DNA of 64,000 bases, from contig NZ_JBNAGJ010000006.1 in the NCBI RefSeq assembly GCF_049803795.1, positions 115,496-179,495 on the forward strand. Direction: 5' to 3'. Made by a program: the position numbers and the translations under genes. Numbering within the stretch: position 1 is the stretch's first letter; each line of letters opens with the position of its first letter. Under the pieces are notes generated by a model. It ran no database searches and had not been told where the DNA came from. It saw only the letters and a program-made list of their open reading frames with translations. This DNA comes from Thalassobius sp002708925 (GTDB taxonomy: Bacteria; Pseudomonadota; Alphaproteobacteria; Rhodobacterales; Rhodobacteraceae). Shown one piece after another: positions 1 through 8,372 of the stretch.

Positions 1-2
1 TC

Positions 3-80
3 TGGCGAAAGGGTGCACCGCTGAAACGGGTAACGCGTGAATTTATTCAGGCGGCGCAAACCCATAAAAACACAAAGTAA
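3..80 (+). CDS. C-terminal fragment of an upstream gene, unidentified
   Basis: The frame is open from the left edge to a TAA at 78-80 and gives 25 residues rich in Arg and Lys (WRKGAPLKRVTREF and on). Nothing else in the first 80 bases is open on the plus strand in this way. The basic, helical tail would fit the C-terminus of a LysR-type regulator, but that is a guess from composition. The 121 bases after the stop would hold the promoter of the next gene; I see no clear operator there. Confidence 0.4.
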   Translation, partial: WRKGAPLKRVTREFIQAAQTHKNTK

Positions 81-201
81 TTTCTTGGTATCAATTTTTC
101 CGATACCCAAAACCAGAGAATTGAATTTGTGAAACCGGGCAGAGTTTTACAGGCTTGAGCGCAAGGGAGTTTGAACTCCCGTCGCAACAGGGAAAGCCAT
201 T

Positions 202-1365
202 ATGAAACAGATTTTCAAGGTATGCGTGTCGGGCCTTGCGCTCACCGCTGCCACCACCGTTCCGCTGCACGCCGCCGATATGATGACCGAACTGGGCGCG
301 GGCGAAGGCACCGTTTCTATCGTTGCCTGGCCGGGCTATATCGAGCGCGGCGAAACCGATCCGGCCTTTGACTGGGTAAGCAAGTTCGAAGAGGCCACCA
401 GCTGTAAGATCGAGATCAAGACCGCCAACACCTCTGATGAGATGGTCGCGCTGATGAACGAAGGCGGGTTCGATCTTGTGACGGCCTCTGGCGATGCGTC
501 GCTGCGGCTGATCGCGGGCGGACGTGTGCAGCCGGTCAACACCGATCTGATCCCCAGTTGGGCGCGGGTCGATGACCGCCTGAAAGAGGCCCCCTGGCAC
601 ACGGTCAAGGGCACGCATTACGGCACGCCGTTCATGTGGGGGCCGAACGTGCTGATGTACAACACCGAGGTGTTCGATGAGGCCCCGACCAGCTGGAACG
701 TGGTCTTCGAGGAAGTCACCCTTCCCGATGGCGAAAGCAACAAGGGCCGGGTGCAGGCCTATGACGGGCCGATCTATGTGGCCGATGCCGCGATGTATCT
801 GATGGCGCATCAGCCAGAGCTGGGCATCACCAGCCCCTATGAGCTGAACGAGGACCAATACGCCGCTGCGCTTGATCTGCTGCGGACCCAGCGCACGCTG
901 GTGTCGCGTTACTGGCACGATGCCTTCATCCAGATTGACGACTTCAAGAACGAGGGCATGGTCGCCTCGTCTTCCTGGCCGTTCATGGTCAACCTGCTGA
1001 AGGCCGACGGTGTGCCGGTGTCCTCTGTGATCCCCGAAGAGGGCGCAACCGGCTGGGCCGATACGCTTATGCTGCATTCCGAGGCAGAGCACCCGAACTG
1101 CGCCTATATGTTCATGGAACACTCGCTGAATTCTAACCTGCAATCCGATCTGTCAGTGTGGTTTGGTGCCGTGCCGTCCGTGCCCTCTGCCTGTTCGGAC
1201 GGATCGGGGATGCAGACCGCCGAGGGCTGCTCGGCCAATGGTCTGGACGATTTCGACAAGATCAAGTTCTGGCAGACTCCGGTGTCGCGCTGTGAAAGCC
1301 AGGGCACCTGCGTGCCCTATTACCGCTGGGTGTCCGACTATATCGGTGTGATCGGCGGCCGCTGA
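202..1365 (+). CDS. ydcS: Periplasmic polyamine-type ABC substrate-binding protein (YdcS/PotD-like)
   Basis: A 387-residue binding protein that would capture a polyamine or related amine in the periplasm and pass it to the permeases encoded just downstream. Residues 1-24 form a signal peptide (basic start, hydrophobic core, small residues before a Ala-His-Ala-like cleavage site). The mature part has the PotD/YdcS pattern, with WPGYIERG near the N-terminus and the hinge-region SGDASLRL. There are about seven cysteines in the mature protein, several closely paired near the C-terminus, which suggests disulfides. The start has a GGGAAAG ribosome binding site. Gene order (binding protein, ATPase, two permeases, aldehyde dehydrogenase) is that of Escherichia coli ydcSTUV-patD, so putrescine uptake is the best guess; the true ligand is not proven. 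Confidence 0.85.
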   Translation: MKQIFKVCVSGLALTAATTVPLHAADMMTELGAGEGTVSIVAWPGYIERGETDPAFDWVSKFEEATSCKIEIKTANTSDEMVALMNEGGFDLVTASGDASLRLIAGGRVQPVNTDLIPSWARVDDRLKEAPWHTVKGTHYGTPFMWGPNVLMYNTEVFDEAPTSWNVVFEEVTLPDGESNKGRVQAYDGPIYVADAAMYLMAHQPELGITSPYELNEDQYAAALDLLRTQRTLVSRYWHDAFIQIDDFKNEGMVASSSWPFMVNLLKADGVPVSSVIPEEGATGWADTLMLHSEAEHPNCAYMFMEHSLNSNLQSDLSVWFGAVPSVPSACSDGSGMQTAEGCSANGLDDFDKIKFWQTPVSRCESQGTCVPYYRWVSDYIGVIGGR

Positions 1366-1377
1366 TTTCACCCAATC

Positions 1378-1417
1378 AGCCCGGACCCTTGCCTCTTCCT
1401 GGGTCCGGGCTCTCTTT
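1378..1417 (+). terminator. Stem-loop after the ydcS-like gene (attenuator or RNA stabiliser)
   Basis: A perfect 11-bp inverted repeat, AGCCCGGACCC (1378-1388) and GGGTCCGGGCT (1401-1411), with a 12-nt loop and a following CTCTTT. It begins 12 bases after the ydcS stop and ends before the ATPase start, so it lies inside an operon. Such hairpins commonly protect or partly terminate transcripts so the binding protein is made in excess. Confidence 0.7.
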
Positions 1418-1429
1418 GAAAGACCAAAA

Positions 1430-2413
1430 ATGACTGATGCCGTAACCTTCCGGGGCGTGTCGCGCCATTTCGGAACCGTAAAAGCCGTGGACGAGGTCGA
1501 TCTGTCGATCCAGGACGGCGAATTCTTTGCCATGCTTGGGCCGTCCGGTTCCGGCAAAACCACCTGTCTGCGCCTGATCGCCGGGTTCGAGCAACCGACC
1601 GCAGGACATATCGAGATTTTTGGCGAACGCGCCGAGGGCGTGCCGCCCTATCTGCGCAACGTAAACACCGTGTTTCAGAACTATGCGCTGTTCCCGCACA
1701 TGAACGTGCGGGACAACGTGGCCTTTGGGCTGAGGGTCAAGGGCATCAGCCGGGCCGAACGCCACCGCGCCGCCGAAGAGGCATTGGAGCTTGTCGAACT
1801 TAGCGGGTATGGCAACCGCCGCGCCGGAGAGCTGTCGGGCGGGCAGCGTCAGCGGGTGGCTCTGGCCCGTGCTTTGGTGAATAAGCCGCGGGTGGTGCTG
1901 CTGGATGAACCCCTGGGGGCGCTGGATCTGAAACTGCGCGAACAAATGCAGGAAGAGCTGCGTAAATTGCAGCGCGCGCTTGGCCTGACCTTTGTTTTTG
2001 TGACCCATGATCAGGACGAGGCCCTGTCGATGGCTGATCGTGTGGCGGTCTTTGCTGACGGTAAAATTCAACAGGTCGGCACGGCCGAGGACATCTACCG
2101 CCGTCCCGACACGCGTTTTGTGGCGGATTTTGTCGGCTCGTCCAATGTGTTGCCGGCCGATCTGGTCGGAGCGGGCGCGGCGGGGCAGTGGATTTCCCTG
2201 CGTCCCGAAGATGTGGTGCTGGACCCGGCCGGGCGCGAGGCCACGGTAACCGGCCGCTATTTCCACGGGCGCGTTACCAAGCTTTCGCTTGATCTGGGCG
2301 GGCAGAGCATCACTGCTCTGGTCTCTGCCCATGAGGCGGCGCCGGATGTGGGCGAAGTGGCAAAAATCTCGTGGGATCCGACGCGGGTGCATATCATGGG
2401 GCAGGGCGCATGA
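1430..2413 (+). CDS. ydcT: ABC transporter ATPase (YdcT/PotA-like)
   Basis: The 327-residue ATP-hydrolysing subunit of the polyamine-type importer. It has Walker A GPSGSGKTT at about residues 37-45, the Q-loop, the signature LSGGQRQRVALARAL, Walker B VVLLDEPLGALD, and the switch His in VTHDQDEAL, followed by a C-terminal TOBE-type regulatory region typical of PotA-family ATPases. Length is normal for the family. It lies 64 bases after ydcS, beyond the stem-loop, and its stop overlaps the next start (ATGA at 2410-2413), indicating translational coupling. The ribosome binding site is weak (GAAAGA), which may further lower its level relative to the binding protein. Confidence 0.9.
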   Translation: MTDAVTFRGVSRHFGTVKAVDEVDLSIQDGEFFAMLGPSGSGKTTCLRLIAGFEQPTAGHIEIFGERAEGVPPYLRNVNTVFQNYALFPHMNVRDNVAFGLRVKGISRAERHRAAEEALELVELSGYGNRRAGELSGGQRQRVALARALVNKPRVVLLDEPLGALDLKLREQMQEELRKLQRALGLTFVFVTHDQDEALSMADRVAVFADGKIQQVGTAEDIYRRPDTRFVADFVGSSNVLPADLVGAGAAGQWISLRPEDVVLDPAGREATVTGRYFHGRVTKLSLDLGGQSITALVSAHEAAPDVGEVAKISWDPTRVHIMGQGA

Positions 2414-3363
2414 GCGATCTTACCTCAAATGCTGCGATTTTCGCCCCGCGTTCCGGCCCTCTGGCGCGCATGGTGGACTGGATCATCCGTCATCCGCGTA
2501 TGTTCGTTTTCCTGTTGGTGCTGCCGATCACGCTGTGGCTGGGGATCGTCTATATCGGCGCGCTGATCGCGCTGCTGATCCAGAGCTTTTTCTCGATCGA
2601 CGAGTTCTCAGGCATTATCGTGCATGAGTTCACGTTCAAAACCTATGGCGAACTGCTTAGGCCCTATAATCTGGACATCATCGTCCGCACCGTTGCCATG
2701 GCTGCTGCGGTTACCGTGGCGGCCGCCATTATCGCCTTTCCCATCGCTTATTTTGCGGCGCGGTATGCCACGGGAAAATGGAAGGCGCTGTTCTACATCG
2801 GGGTGATGCTGCCGCTGTGGTCAAGCTATCTGGTCAAGGTCTACGCCTGGAAACTGGTGCTGGCAAAAGAGGGCATTCTGAACTGGGTCTTTGCCAAGCT
2901 GCACCTGACCTGGCTTCTGGATGGCATTCTGTCGATCCCGGTGATTGGCGGCAATTCCCTGTCGGTCAGCTATACCGGCACCTTTCTGGTGTTTCTCTAT
3001 ATCTGGCTGCCCTACATGATCATCCCGGTACAGGCCGCGCTGGAGCGGGTTTCCAAAGACCTGACCGAGGCCGCCGCCGATCTGGGGGCCACACCAAAGC
3101 AGAGCTTTCGCATGGTGCTGTTTCCGCTGGCGCTTCCGGGTGTTGTGGCCGGGTCGATCTTCACCTTTTCCCTGACGCTGGGCGATTACATCGTGCCGCA
3201 GATCGTTGGCAATTCGCGCCTTTTCATCGGTCAGGCGGTCTATACCCAGCAGGGCACCGCCGGGAATATCCCGCTGGCTGCGGCCTTTACCGTGGTGCCG
3301 ATCGTGATCATGGGGGTTTACCTTTGGGGCGCGCGCAAAATGGGGGCTTTCGATGCACTCTGA
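2410..3363 (+). CDS. ydcU: ABC transporter permease 1 (YdcU/PotB-like)
   Basis: A 317-residue inner-membrane permease. A long cytoplasmic N-terminus is followed by about six hydrophobic helices, and the EAA-type loop that docks the ATPase is visible as DLTEAAADLGATPKQSF near residues 215-232. I chose the ATG at 2410 because it overlaps the ATPase stop (ATGA); an in-frame ATG at 2371 lies inside the ATPase gene and has no separate ribosome binding site. It pairs with the next permease, whose start lies 11 bases inside this gene. Confidence 0.9.
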   Translation: MSDLTSNAAIFAPRSGPLARMVDWIIRHPRMFVFLLVLPITLWLGIVYIGALIALLIQSFFSIDEFSGIIVHEFTFKTYGELLRPYNLDIIVRTVAMAAAVTVAAAIIAFPIAYFAARYATGKWKALFYIGVMLPLWSSYLVKVYAWKLVLAKEGILNWVFAKLHLTWLLDGILSIPVIGGNSLSVSYTGTFLVFLYIWLPYMIIPVQAALERVSKDLTEAAADLGATPKQSFRMVLFPLALPGVVAGSIFTFSLTLGDYIVPQIVGNSRLFIGQAVYTQQGTAGNIPLAAAFTVVPIVIMGVYLWGARKMGAFDAL

Positions 3364-4162
3364 TACCCGGTCACCTTTGGGCCTGAAACTGGCTGCTTTC
3401 GGAGGTCTGTTTTTCCTTCTGGCTCCTATCGCGCTGATTTTTCTCTATGCGTTTTCGACCGAGGAAAAGAGCTTTCAATGGCCGCCGCCCGGTTTCACGA
3501 CGAAATGGATCGGCGTCACATTGGGCCGCAGCGATGTCTGGGAGGCCATGGCGCTGTCCGTCAAAGTCGCCGCGATTTCCACCGTTCTGGCGCTGATCCT
3601 GGGAACGCTGACAGCCGCTGCGGTGGCCCGGTCCAGGTTCTTTGGGCGTGAAACCATTTCGCTGCTGGTGATCCTGCCCATTGCCTTGCCGGGGATTATC
3701 ACCGGGATTTCGCTGCGGTCTGCGTTTTCTCTTCTGGAGATTCCATTCAGCACCTGGACCATCGTTTTGGGGCACGCGACCTTCTGTATCGTGATCGTCT
3801 ACAACAATGCGGTGGCCCGGTTCCGGCGGACCTCGGGGGCGCTGATCGACGCGGCGATGGATCTGGGTGCAGATGGGCTTCAGACGTTCCGGCTGGTGAT
3901 TCTGCCCAATATCGCAACCGCTTTGCTGGCGGGGGGAATGCTGGCCTTTGCCCTCAGTTTCGATGAGGTCATCGTCACCACCTTCACTGCGGGCAATCAG
4001 ACCACCCTGCCGATCTGGATGCTCGAAGAGCTTGTTCGCCCGCGTCAGCGCCCCGTGACCAATGTGGTTGCCATGGCTGTCGTGATCGTGACGATCCTTC
4101 CGATCCTGGCGGCTTATTACCTGACAAAAGACGGCGAACACACCGCCGGTTCTGAAAAATAA
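3353..4162 (+). CDS. ydcV: ABC transporter permease 2 (YdcV/PotC-like)
   Basis: A 269-residue inner-membrane permease with about six hydrophobic segments and an EAA loop (DAAMDLGADGLQTFRLV). It overlaps the preceding permease by 11 bases and precedes the aldehyde dehydrogenase by about 30 bases, so all five genes 202-5616 form one transcription unit. The length fits the PotC/YdcV family. It would form a heterodimeric channel with the upstream permease. Confidence 0.9.
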   Translation: MHSDTRSPLGLKLAAFGGLFFLLAPIALIFLYAFSTEEKSFQWPPPGFTTKWIGVTLGRSDVWEAMALSVKVAAISTVLALILGTLTAAAVARSRFFGRETISLLVILPIALPGIITGISLRSAFSLLEIPFSTWTIVLGHATFCIVIVYNNAVARFRRTSGALIDAAMDLGADGLQTFRLVILPNIATALLAGGMLAFALSFDEVIVTTFTAGNQTTLPIWMLEELVRPRQRPVTNVVAMAVVIVTILPILAAYYLTKDGEHTAGSEK

Positions 4163-4191
4163 AGACCCGAATAATGAACAGGGAGACACCC

Positions 4192-5616
4192 ATGGACACG
4201 CAAATGCTGATTGGCGCAAAGCTCGTTTCCGGCACCGAGACAGAGGAGAATATCCTCAATCCGCGCACGGGCGAGATCATCACCACCTTGCCCGAAGCCT
4301 CGCTGACACAGGTTGAAGAGGCCGTTTCTGCGGCAGAGAAAGCCTTTGAGCGCTGGTCGCGTACCACGCCTGCCGACCGTTCGGCCTATCTGTTGAAGAT
4401 CGCGGACCGGATCGAGGCAGAGGCGGATACTCTTGCCGGGCTGGAATCGCTGAATTGCGGGAAACCCGGCCCCTTGGCGCTGGGGGATGAGCTGCCGGCG
4501 ATTGTCGATTGCTTTCGGTTTTTTGCCGGTGCCGTGCGCTGCATGACCGGGCCGGTGGCCGGGGAATACCTGGAAGGGCACACCTCGATGATCCGGCGCG
4601 ATCCCATCGGTATCGTTGCCTCTATCGCGCCGTGGAATTATCCGCTGATGATGATGGCGTGGAAAATTGCGCCGGCGATTGGTGCGGGCAATACGGTGGT
4701 GTTCAAACCGTCCGAGCAAACCCCGCTGACGGCGCTGGCCATGGCGAAAATCTTTGCCGATGTGCTGCCCGAAGGCGTGGTGAACATTATCCTCGGACGG
4801 GGCGAAACCGTTGGCTCTGCGCTGATCAACCATCCGAAAGTGGCGATGATTTCGCTTACTGGCGATATCGCGACCGGGCGTAAAATCCTAGAGGCCGCGA
4901 ATAAGACGATCAAACGCACGCATCTTGAACTGGGGGGCAAGGCCCCGGTCATCGTGTTCAACGATGCCGATCTGGAGGCCACGGTCGAGGGGCTGCGCGC
5001 GTTCAGTTTCTACAATGCGGGGCAGGATTGCACTGCGGCGTGCCGTGTCTATGTGCAGGGCGAAATCTATGACAAATTCGTCGCCGATCTGACGGCCACC
5101 GTATCGGATATTCCCTATGGTCAGCAGGACGATAGCCTCAATGAAATCGGCCCGCTGATTTCACTGCGTCAGCGTGACCGGGTGGCCAGCTTTGTGGCCC
5201 GCGCGCGCGAGGCCAACCATATCGAGATCACAACGGGCGGCGAAATTCCCGACAGTCCGGGGTATTACTACAAACCGACGGTGGTTGCGGGCGCGCTTCA
5301 GACCGACGAGATCGTCCGGCGCGAGGTTTTTGGCCCCGTGGTGTCCGTGACCCGTTTCGACGATGCGGACGAGGCCATCACATGGGCCAATGACAGCGAT
5401 TATGGCCTGGCCTCGTCGGTTTGGACGAAGGACGTTTCGAAAGGGATGCAGGTGGCCTCAAAGCTGCAATACGGCTGCACCTGGGTGAACACGCATTTCA
5501 TGCTGGCCAATGAGATGCCGCATGGGGGCATGAAGCAATCGGGCTATGGTAAGGACATGTCGTCCTATGCGCTGGAGGATTACTCGACGGTGCGCCATGT
5601 GATGATCGCGCATTAA
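4192..5616 (+). CDS. patD: Gamma-aminobutyraldehyde dehydrogenase (PatD/betaine-aldehyde dehydrogenase family)
   Basis: A 474-residue cytoplasmic NAD-dependent aldehyde dehydrogenase. The sequence follows E. coli PatD (YdcW) closely by eye: ESLNCGKP, EYLEGHTSMIRRDP, SIAPWNYPLMM, and the C-terminal GGMKQSGYGKDMS. The catalytic pair is Glu246 in LELGGKAP and Cys280 in NAGQDCTAAC. I prefer the ATG at 4192, preceded by GGGAGACACCC, over the ATG at 4174, because the PatD family begins at this point. In putrescine breakdown this enzyme oxidises 4-aminobutanal (from putrescine transamination) to GABA. The aminotransferase itself is not in the window, so related amino-aldehydes are also possible. Confidence 0.88.
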   Translation: MDTQMLIGAKLVSGTETEENILNPRTGEIITTLPEASLTQVEEAVSAAEKAFERWSRTTPADRSAYLLKIADRIEAEADTLAGLESLNCGKPGPLALGDELPAIVDCFRFFAGAVRCMTGPVAGEYLEGHTSMIRRDPIGIVASIAPWNYPLMMMAWKIAPAIGAGNTVVFKPSEQTPLTALAMAKIFADVLPEGVVNIILGRGETVGSALINHPKVAMISLTGDIATGRKILEAANKTIKRTHLELGGKAPVIVFNDADLEATVEGLRAFSFYNAGQDCTAACRVYVQGEIYDKFVADLTATVSDIPYGQQDDSLNEIGPLISLRQRDRVASFVARAREANHIEITTGGEIPDSPGYYYKPTVVAGALQTDEIVRREVFGPVVSVTRFDDADEAITWANDSDYGLASSVWTKDVSKGMQVASKLQYGCTWVNTHFMLANEMPHGGMKQSGYGKDMSSYALEDYSTVRHVMIAH

Positions 5617-5646
5617 GGGGCTGACACAGGTCCGTTAAACACTGTG

Positions 5647-5671
5647 GGTCCAGCGCCTTTGGGGCTGGACC
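5647..5671. terminator. Bidirectional terminator hairpin between patD and the TetR gene
   Basis: GGTCCAGCGCC and GGGGCTGGACC pair over 11 positions with one mismatch around a TTT loop. It lies between two convergent genes (stops at 5616 and 5752). No strong T-run follows on either strand, so termination efficiency is uncertain. Confidence 0.5.
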
Positions 5672-5751
5672 ATGCGTCCAAGGGCGGCCGCACACAGGAT
5701 GCCGAGGCTTTCTTATGTGCCAGCGGGCCCGCCCGGACGCATTGCAAATTC

Positions 5752-6390
5752 CTATGTCTGCGGCAGTTCGGGGCGGGGTCTGGCGGCCAGCTCGATGGCG
5801 GCATTCGTTCCGATTCCCGTCATGCACAGCAGCCGGGCGATGATCTGCTCTTTGCTGCCAGAGGGGATGGTGCCGTTGGTGATGCCCAGGCTTGCCCCGA
5901 TCAGCGCGTGCGTGGTCATGCGCCAGACCAGCTCGGCATTGGCGACTTCGAACCGCCCGGCCTGAGAGGCCAGCCGCATATCGCGGATCGCGAACGGGCC
6001 CATTTTGCGAAACATTGCGTCTGCGATCACCTCTGATCGGTGCAGCATCTGGGCCCACCGGGAATCCTCGGTTGCGGTGTCCAGAACGGTGCGGATGCCG
6101 AAGGCATAGACCTGCGCGGGGTCTTCGAATGTGTTTGTGATTTCCTCGATGCGCAGCGCCAGATCGTGCATCAGATCCTCCAGAACGGCGATGGCCAGCT
6201 CGTCCTTGGACTTGAAATAATTGTAGACCGTCCCGGCCCCGACATCGGCACGTTCGGCGATTTCAAGCATGGTTGTGGAGTCCACGCCCTTCTCGGACAT
6301 GATGTCTCGTGCGGCCTCGATCAGGGCGGCGCGGTTACGCCGTTGCCTGCGGGCGACGCGTCCTTCGGTGGGTTGGGCCTTCTGTGCCAT
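5752..6390 (-). CDS. TetR-family transcriptional regulator
   Basis: A 212-residue repressor-type protein. The N-terminal helix-turn-helix is clear: ARDIMSEKGVDSTTMLEIAERADVGAGTVYNYFKSKDEL at about residues 25-63 shows the family's TVYNYF signature (quoted piece: GAGTVYNYFKSKDEL). The C-terminal part is a ligand-binding helical domain with no recognisable specificity. I chose the ATG at 6390 (preceded by GAGGAATC) over the ATG at 6411. It converges on the patD operon and diverges from the hydroxyquinol operon, with 321 bases between its start and that of the FAD hydroxylase gene, so the most natural targets are its own promoter and that operon. Confidence 0.88.
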   Translation of the reverse strand: MAQKAQPTEGRVARRQRRNRAALIEAARDIMSEKGVDSTTMLEIAERADVGAGTVYNYFKSKDELAIAVLEDLMHDLALRIEEITNTFEDPAQVYAFGIRTVLDTATEDSRWAQMLHRSEVIADAMFRKMGPFAIRDMRLASQAGRFEVANAELVWRMTTHALIGASLGITNGTIPSGSKEQIIARLLCMTGIGTNAAIELAARPRPELPQT

Positions 6391-6711
6391 GATTCCTCGT
6401 GCTTTGCTCATACCCGAATCATATTCATTTTTGAGCGCAGTCACAATTACATCAATGCAACTGACGTATCTCTGATCAGGAGAGGATTCGGATGCGATAA
6501 ACTCCAATCAAGCTACTGATATATAACATAAAAATTCCTGAAATCCGGGCAGGGATGCAGGGGAAAATAATGACGATTATTCAAACTTGACGATGATTCA
6601 TTTTTACTACAGCCTTTAGGAAATCCAGCTGGAAGGACGGACCGGCGGGAATGGGACTTAGGTTGGCGCCCCCTTTTGGGGAAGGGGCCACCGGCGCGAG
6701 GAGGAGAAAGA
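6391..6711. promoter_or_regulatory. Divergent promoter region between the TetR gene and the hydroxyquinol operon
   Basis: These 321 bases are more AT-rich than their flanks and contain no gene that I can support. They hold a small palindrome GAAT-CAT-ATTC at 6416-6426, next to the TetR start, and a 13-bp direct repeat at 6571-6600 (listed separately). A GC-rich hairpin-prone stretch with CCCC-TTTT-GGGG lies near 6671-6682, in what would be the leader of the FAD hydroxylase gene. Promoter boxes could not be assigned confidently by eye. Confidence 0.6.
6571..6600. promoter_or_regulatory. Tandem direct repeat, likely regulator-binding site
   Basis: TGACGATTATTCA (6571-6583) and TGACGATGATTCA (6588-6600) match at 12 of 13 positions and are separated by AACT, giving a 17-bp period. 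They lie 112 bases upstream of the FAD hydroxylase start. Direct repeats of this kind often bind activators on one face of the helix. Which regulator binds is unknown; the TetR neighbour and the IclR protein at 15394-16149 are candidates. Confidence 0.55.
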
Positions 6712-8358
6712 ATGAGCGTTTCATCCGCGAAGGATAGTTTTGACACCGATGTGGCCATTGTGGGCGCAGGGCCGGTGGGGACATTGCTGGCGATCCTGCT
6801 GGGGCAGCGCGGCAAGAAGGTCACCTTGATCGAGCGTTGGACAACGCATTACGGACTGCCGCGCGCTGTCACCTATGACCACGAGATCGCGCGGATTTTC
6901 GCGACTCTGGGTATCGATTCCGAAAACGACGATGCGATCAGTTTCCATGACGAACTGTATTATTGGAAAAACCGCGACGGTCAGAACCTGAGCATCGTTG
7001 ACTGGCAAAGCCAATCGGCCAGCGGCTGGCGGGTGCGTTACTGGTTCAATCAGCCTCTGATGGAAAAACGTCTGCTGGCGATCGCGGCGACGCTGCCCGA
7101 TATTACCATCCTGCGCGGCTGGGAAGGTGTTGGCCTTGAGCAAGACAGCGAAGGCGTCACCCTGTCGCTGAAACAAAACCCCGAGGAATACGGCTCGAAT
7201 GGCGAGCATAAGGTGATCCGGGCCAAGTTCTGCGCCGGGACCGATGGGGCAAACAGTTTCGTGCGGGAAAGCCTGGGCATCGAAAACGAGGACAAGGGCT
7301 ATTTCTTTGACTGGCTGATCCTCGATATGATCCCGAATTTCGATTATGTCGCCGCCAGCGCGCCCGATCCGGCACAGTGGCAGCTGTGCGACCCCAAACG
7401 CCCGACCACCATCGTTCCCGGTGGTCCGGGGCCCGATCCCAAAGGTCCGGCCCGCCGCCGTTGGGAATACATGCTGCTGCCCGGCGAAAACATTGACGAA
7501 ATGCAAAAGCCCGAAAAAGCATGGGAACTGCTGGCGCCGTGGGGCATCACGCCCGAGAACTCCGAGCTTGAACGCAGTGCTGTCTATCGGTTCCAGGCCC
7601 GCTGGGCCAAGCAATGGAACAAGGGGCGCTGCATGATCGGGGGCGATGCGGCCCATCTGATGCCGCCCTTCGCAGGCGAGGGCATGTGCGCCGGGGTACG
7701 CGATGCCGTGGGCATGGCCTGGCGTCTGAACGGGGTGCTTGAGGGCAAATACGGGCTGGATGTTCTGGACAGCTACACGACCGAGCGCAAAGAGCACGCC
7801 AAGCATTACATCAACTTCAGCCAGGAACTGGGTCAGATCATCTGTATCGCGGATGAACAAGAGGCCGCCGAGCGCGACGCGCGCATGATTGCCGAACTGG
7901 CCGAGCGCAACAACGCGCCGGTGCCCACGGATATCTGCCAGCTGGGGCAGGGGGCCTGGTGCGCGGACAGTGCTCATGCCGGGGAACTGGCGGTGCAGGG
8001 CGTTGTCGAGGCGAACGGCAAACGGGACCGCTTTGATCAGGCCGTGGGGCAGGGCTGGGTTCTGCTGGGCTATGAGGCCGATCCGGCGCAGGCCATCACC
8101 GAAGAACAGCGCGCCCAGCTGGCAGCACTGGACGGGATGACGGTGCAGATCTGCGCCCCCGGCGGTGCGTGTGACGTGGTGGATGCCCAAGGCACCTTCA
8201 AGGCATGGCTGGACGAGATTGACGCCAAATACGTGCTGATCCGCCCCGATTTCTATGTCGCGGTGACGGCCAACAGCCCCGAGGCATTGCAGACGCGTTT
8301 TGCCAAGGTGATGAAAGAACTGCATCTGACCGGCGCTCCGGCGCTGGCGGCCGAGTAA
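6712..8358 (+). CDS. FAD-dependent aromatic hydroxylase (MhpA/resorcinol-hydroxylase type)
   Basis: A 548-residue flavoprotein monooxygenase of the PHBH superfamily. It has the ADP-binding GAGPVGTLLA at about residues 15-24, the mid-protein DG-type FAD/NADPH motif (CAGTDGANSFVRE), and the ribityl-binding GDAAHLMPPFAGEGMCAG. The length and C-terminal thioredoxin-like tail fit MhpA-type and resorcinol/phenol hydroxylases. It starts a nine-gene operon that also encodes maleylacetate reductase and hydroxyquinol 1,2-dioxygenase, so it most likely makes hydroxyquinol (1,2,4-benzenetriol) from resorcinol, hydroquinone or a 4-hydroxybenzoate-type precursor using NAD(P)H and O2. The exact substrate cannot be read from sequence. 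The start is set by GAGGAGGAGAAAGA before the ATG. Confidence 0.85.
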   Translation: MSVSSAKDSFDTDVAIVGAGPVGTLLAILLGQRGKKVTLIERWTTHYGLPRAVTYDHEIARIFATLGIDSENDDAISFHDELYYWKNRDGQNLSIVDWQSQSASGWRVRYWFNQPLMEKRLLAIAATLPDITILRGWEGVGLEQDSEGVTLSLKQNPEEYGSNGEHKVIRAKFCAGTDGANSFVRESLGIENEDKGYFFDWLILDMIPNFDYVAASAPDPAQWQLCDPKRPTTIVPGGPGPDPKGPARRRWEYMLLPGENIDEMQKPEKAWELLAPWGITPENSELERSAVYRFQARWAKQWNKGRCMIGGDAAHLMPPFAGEGMCAGVRDAVGMAWRLNGVLEGKYGLDVLDSYTTERKEHAKHYINFSQELGQIICIADEQEAAERDARMIAELAERNNAPVPTDICQLGQGAWCADSAHAGELAVQGVVEANGKRDRFDQAVGQGWVLLGYEADPAQAITEEQRAQLAALDGMTVQICAPGGACDVVDAQGTFKAWLDEIDAKYVLIRPDFYVAVTANSPEALQTRFAKVMKELHLTGAPALAAE

Positions 8359-8372
8359 CCGGGCCGCCGATC

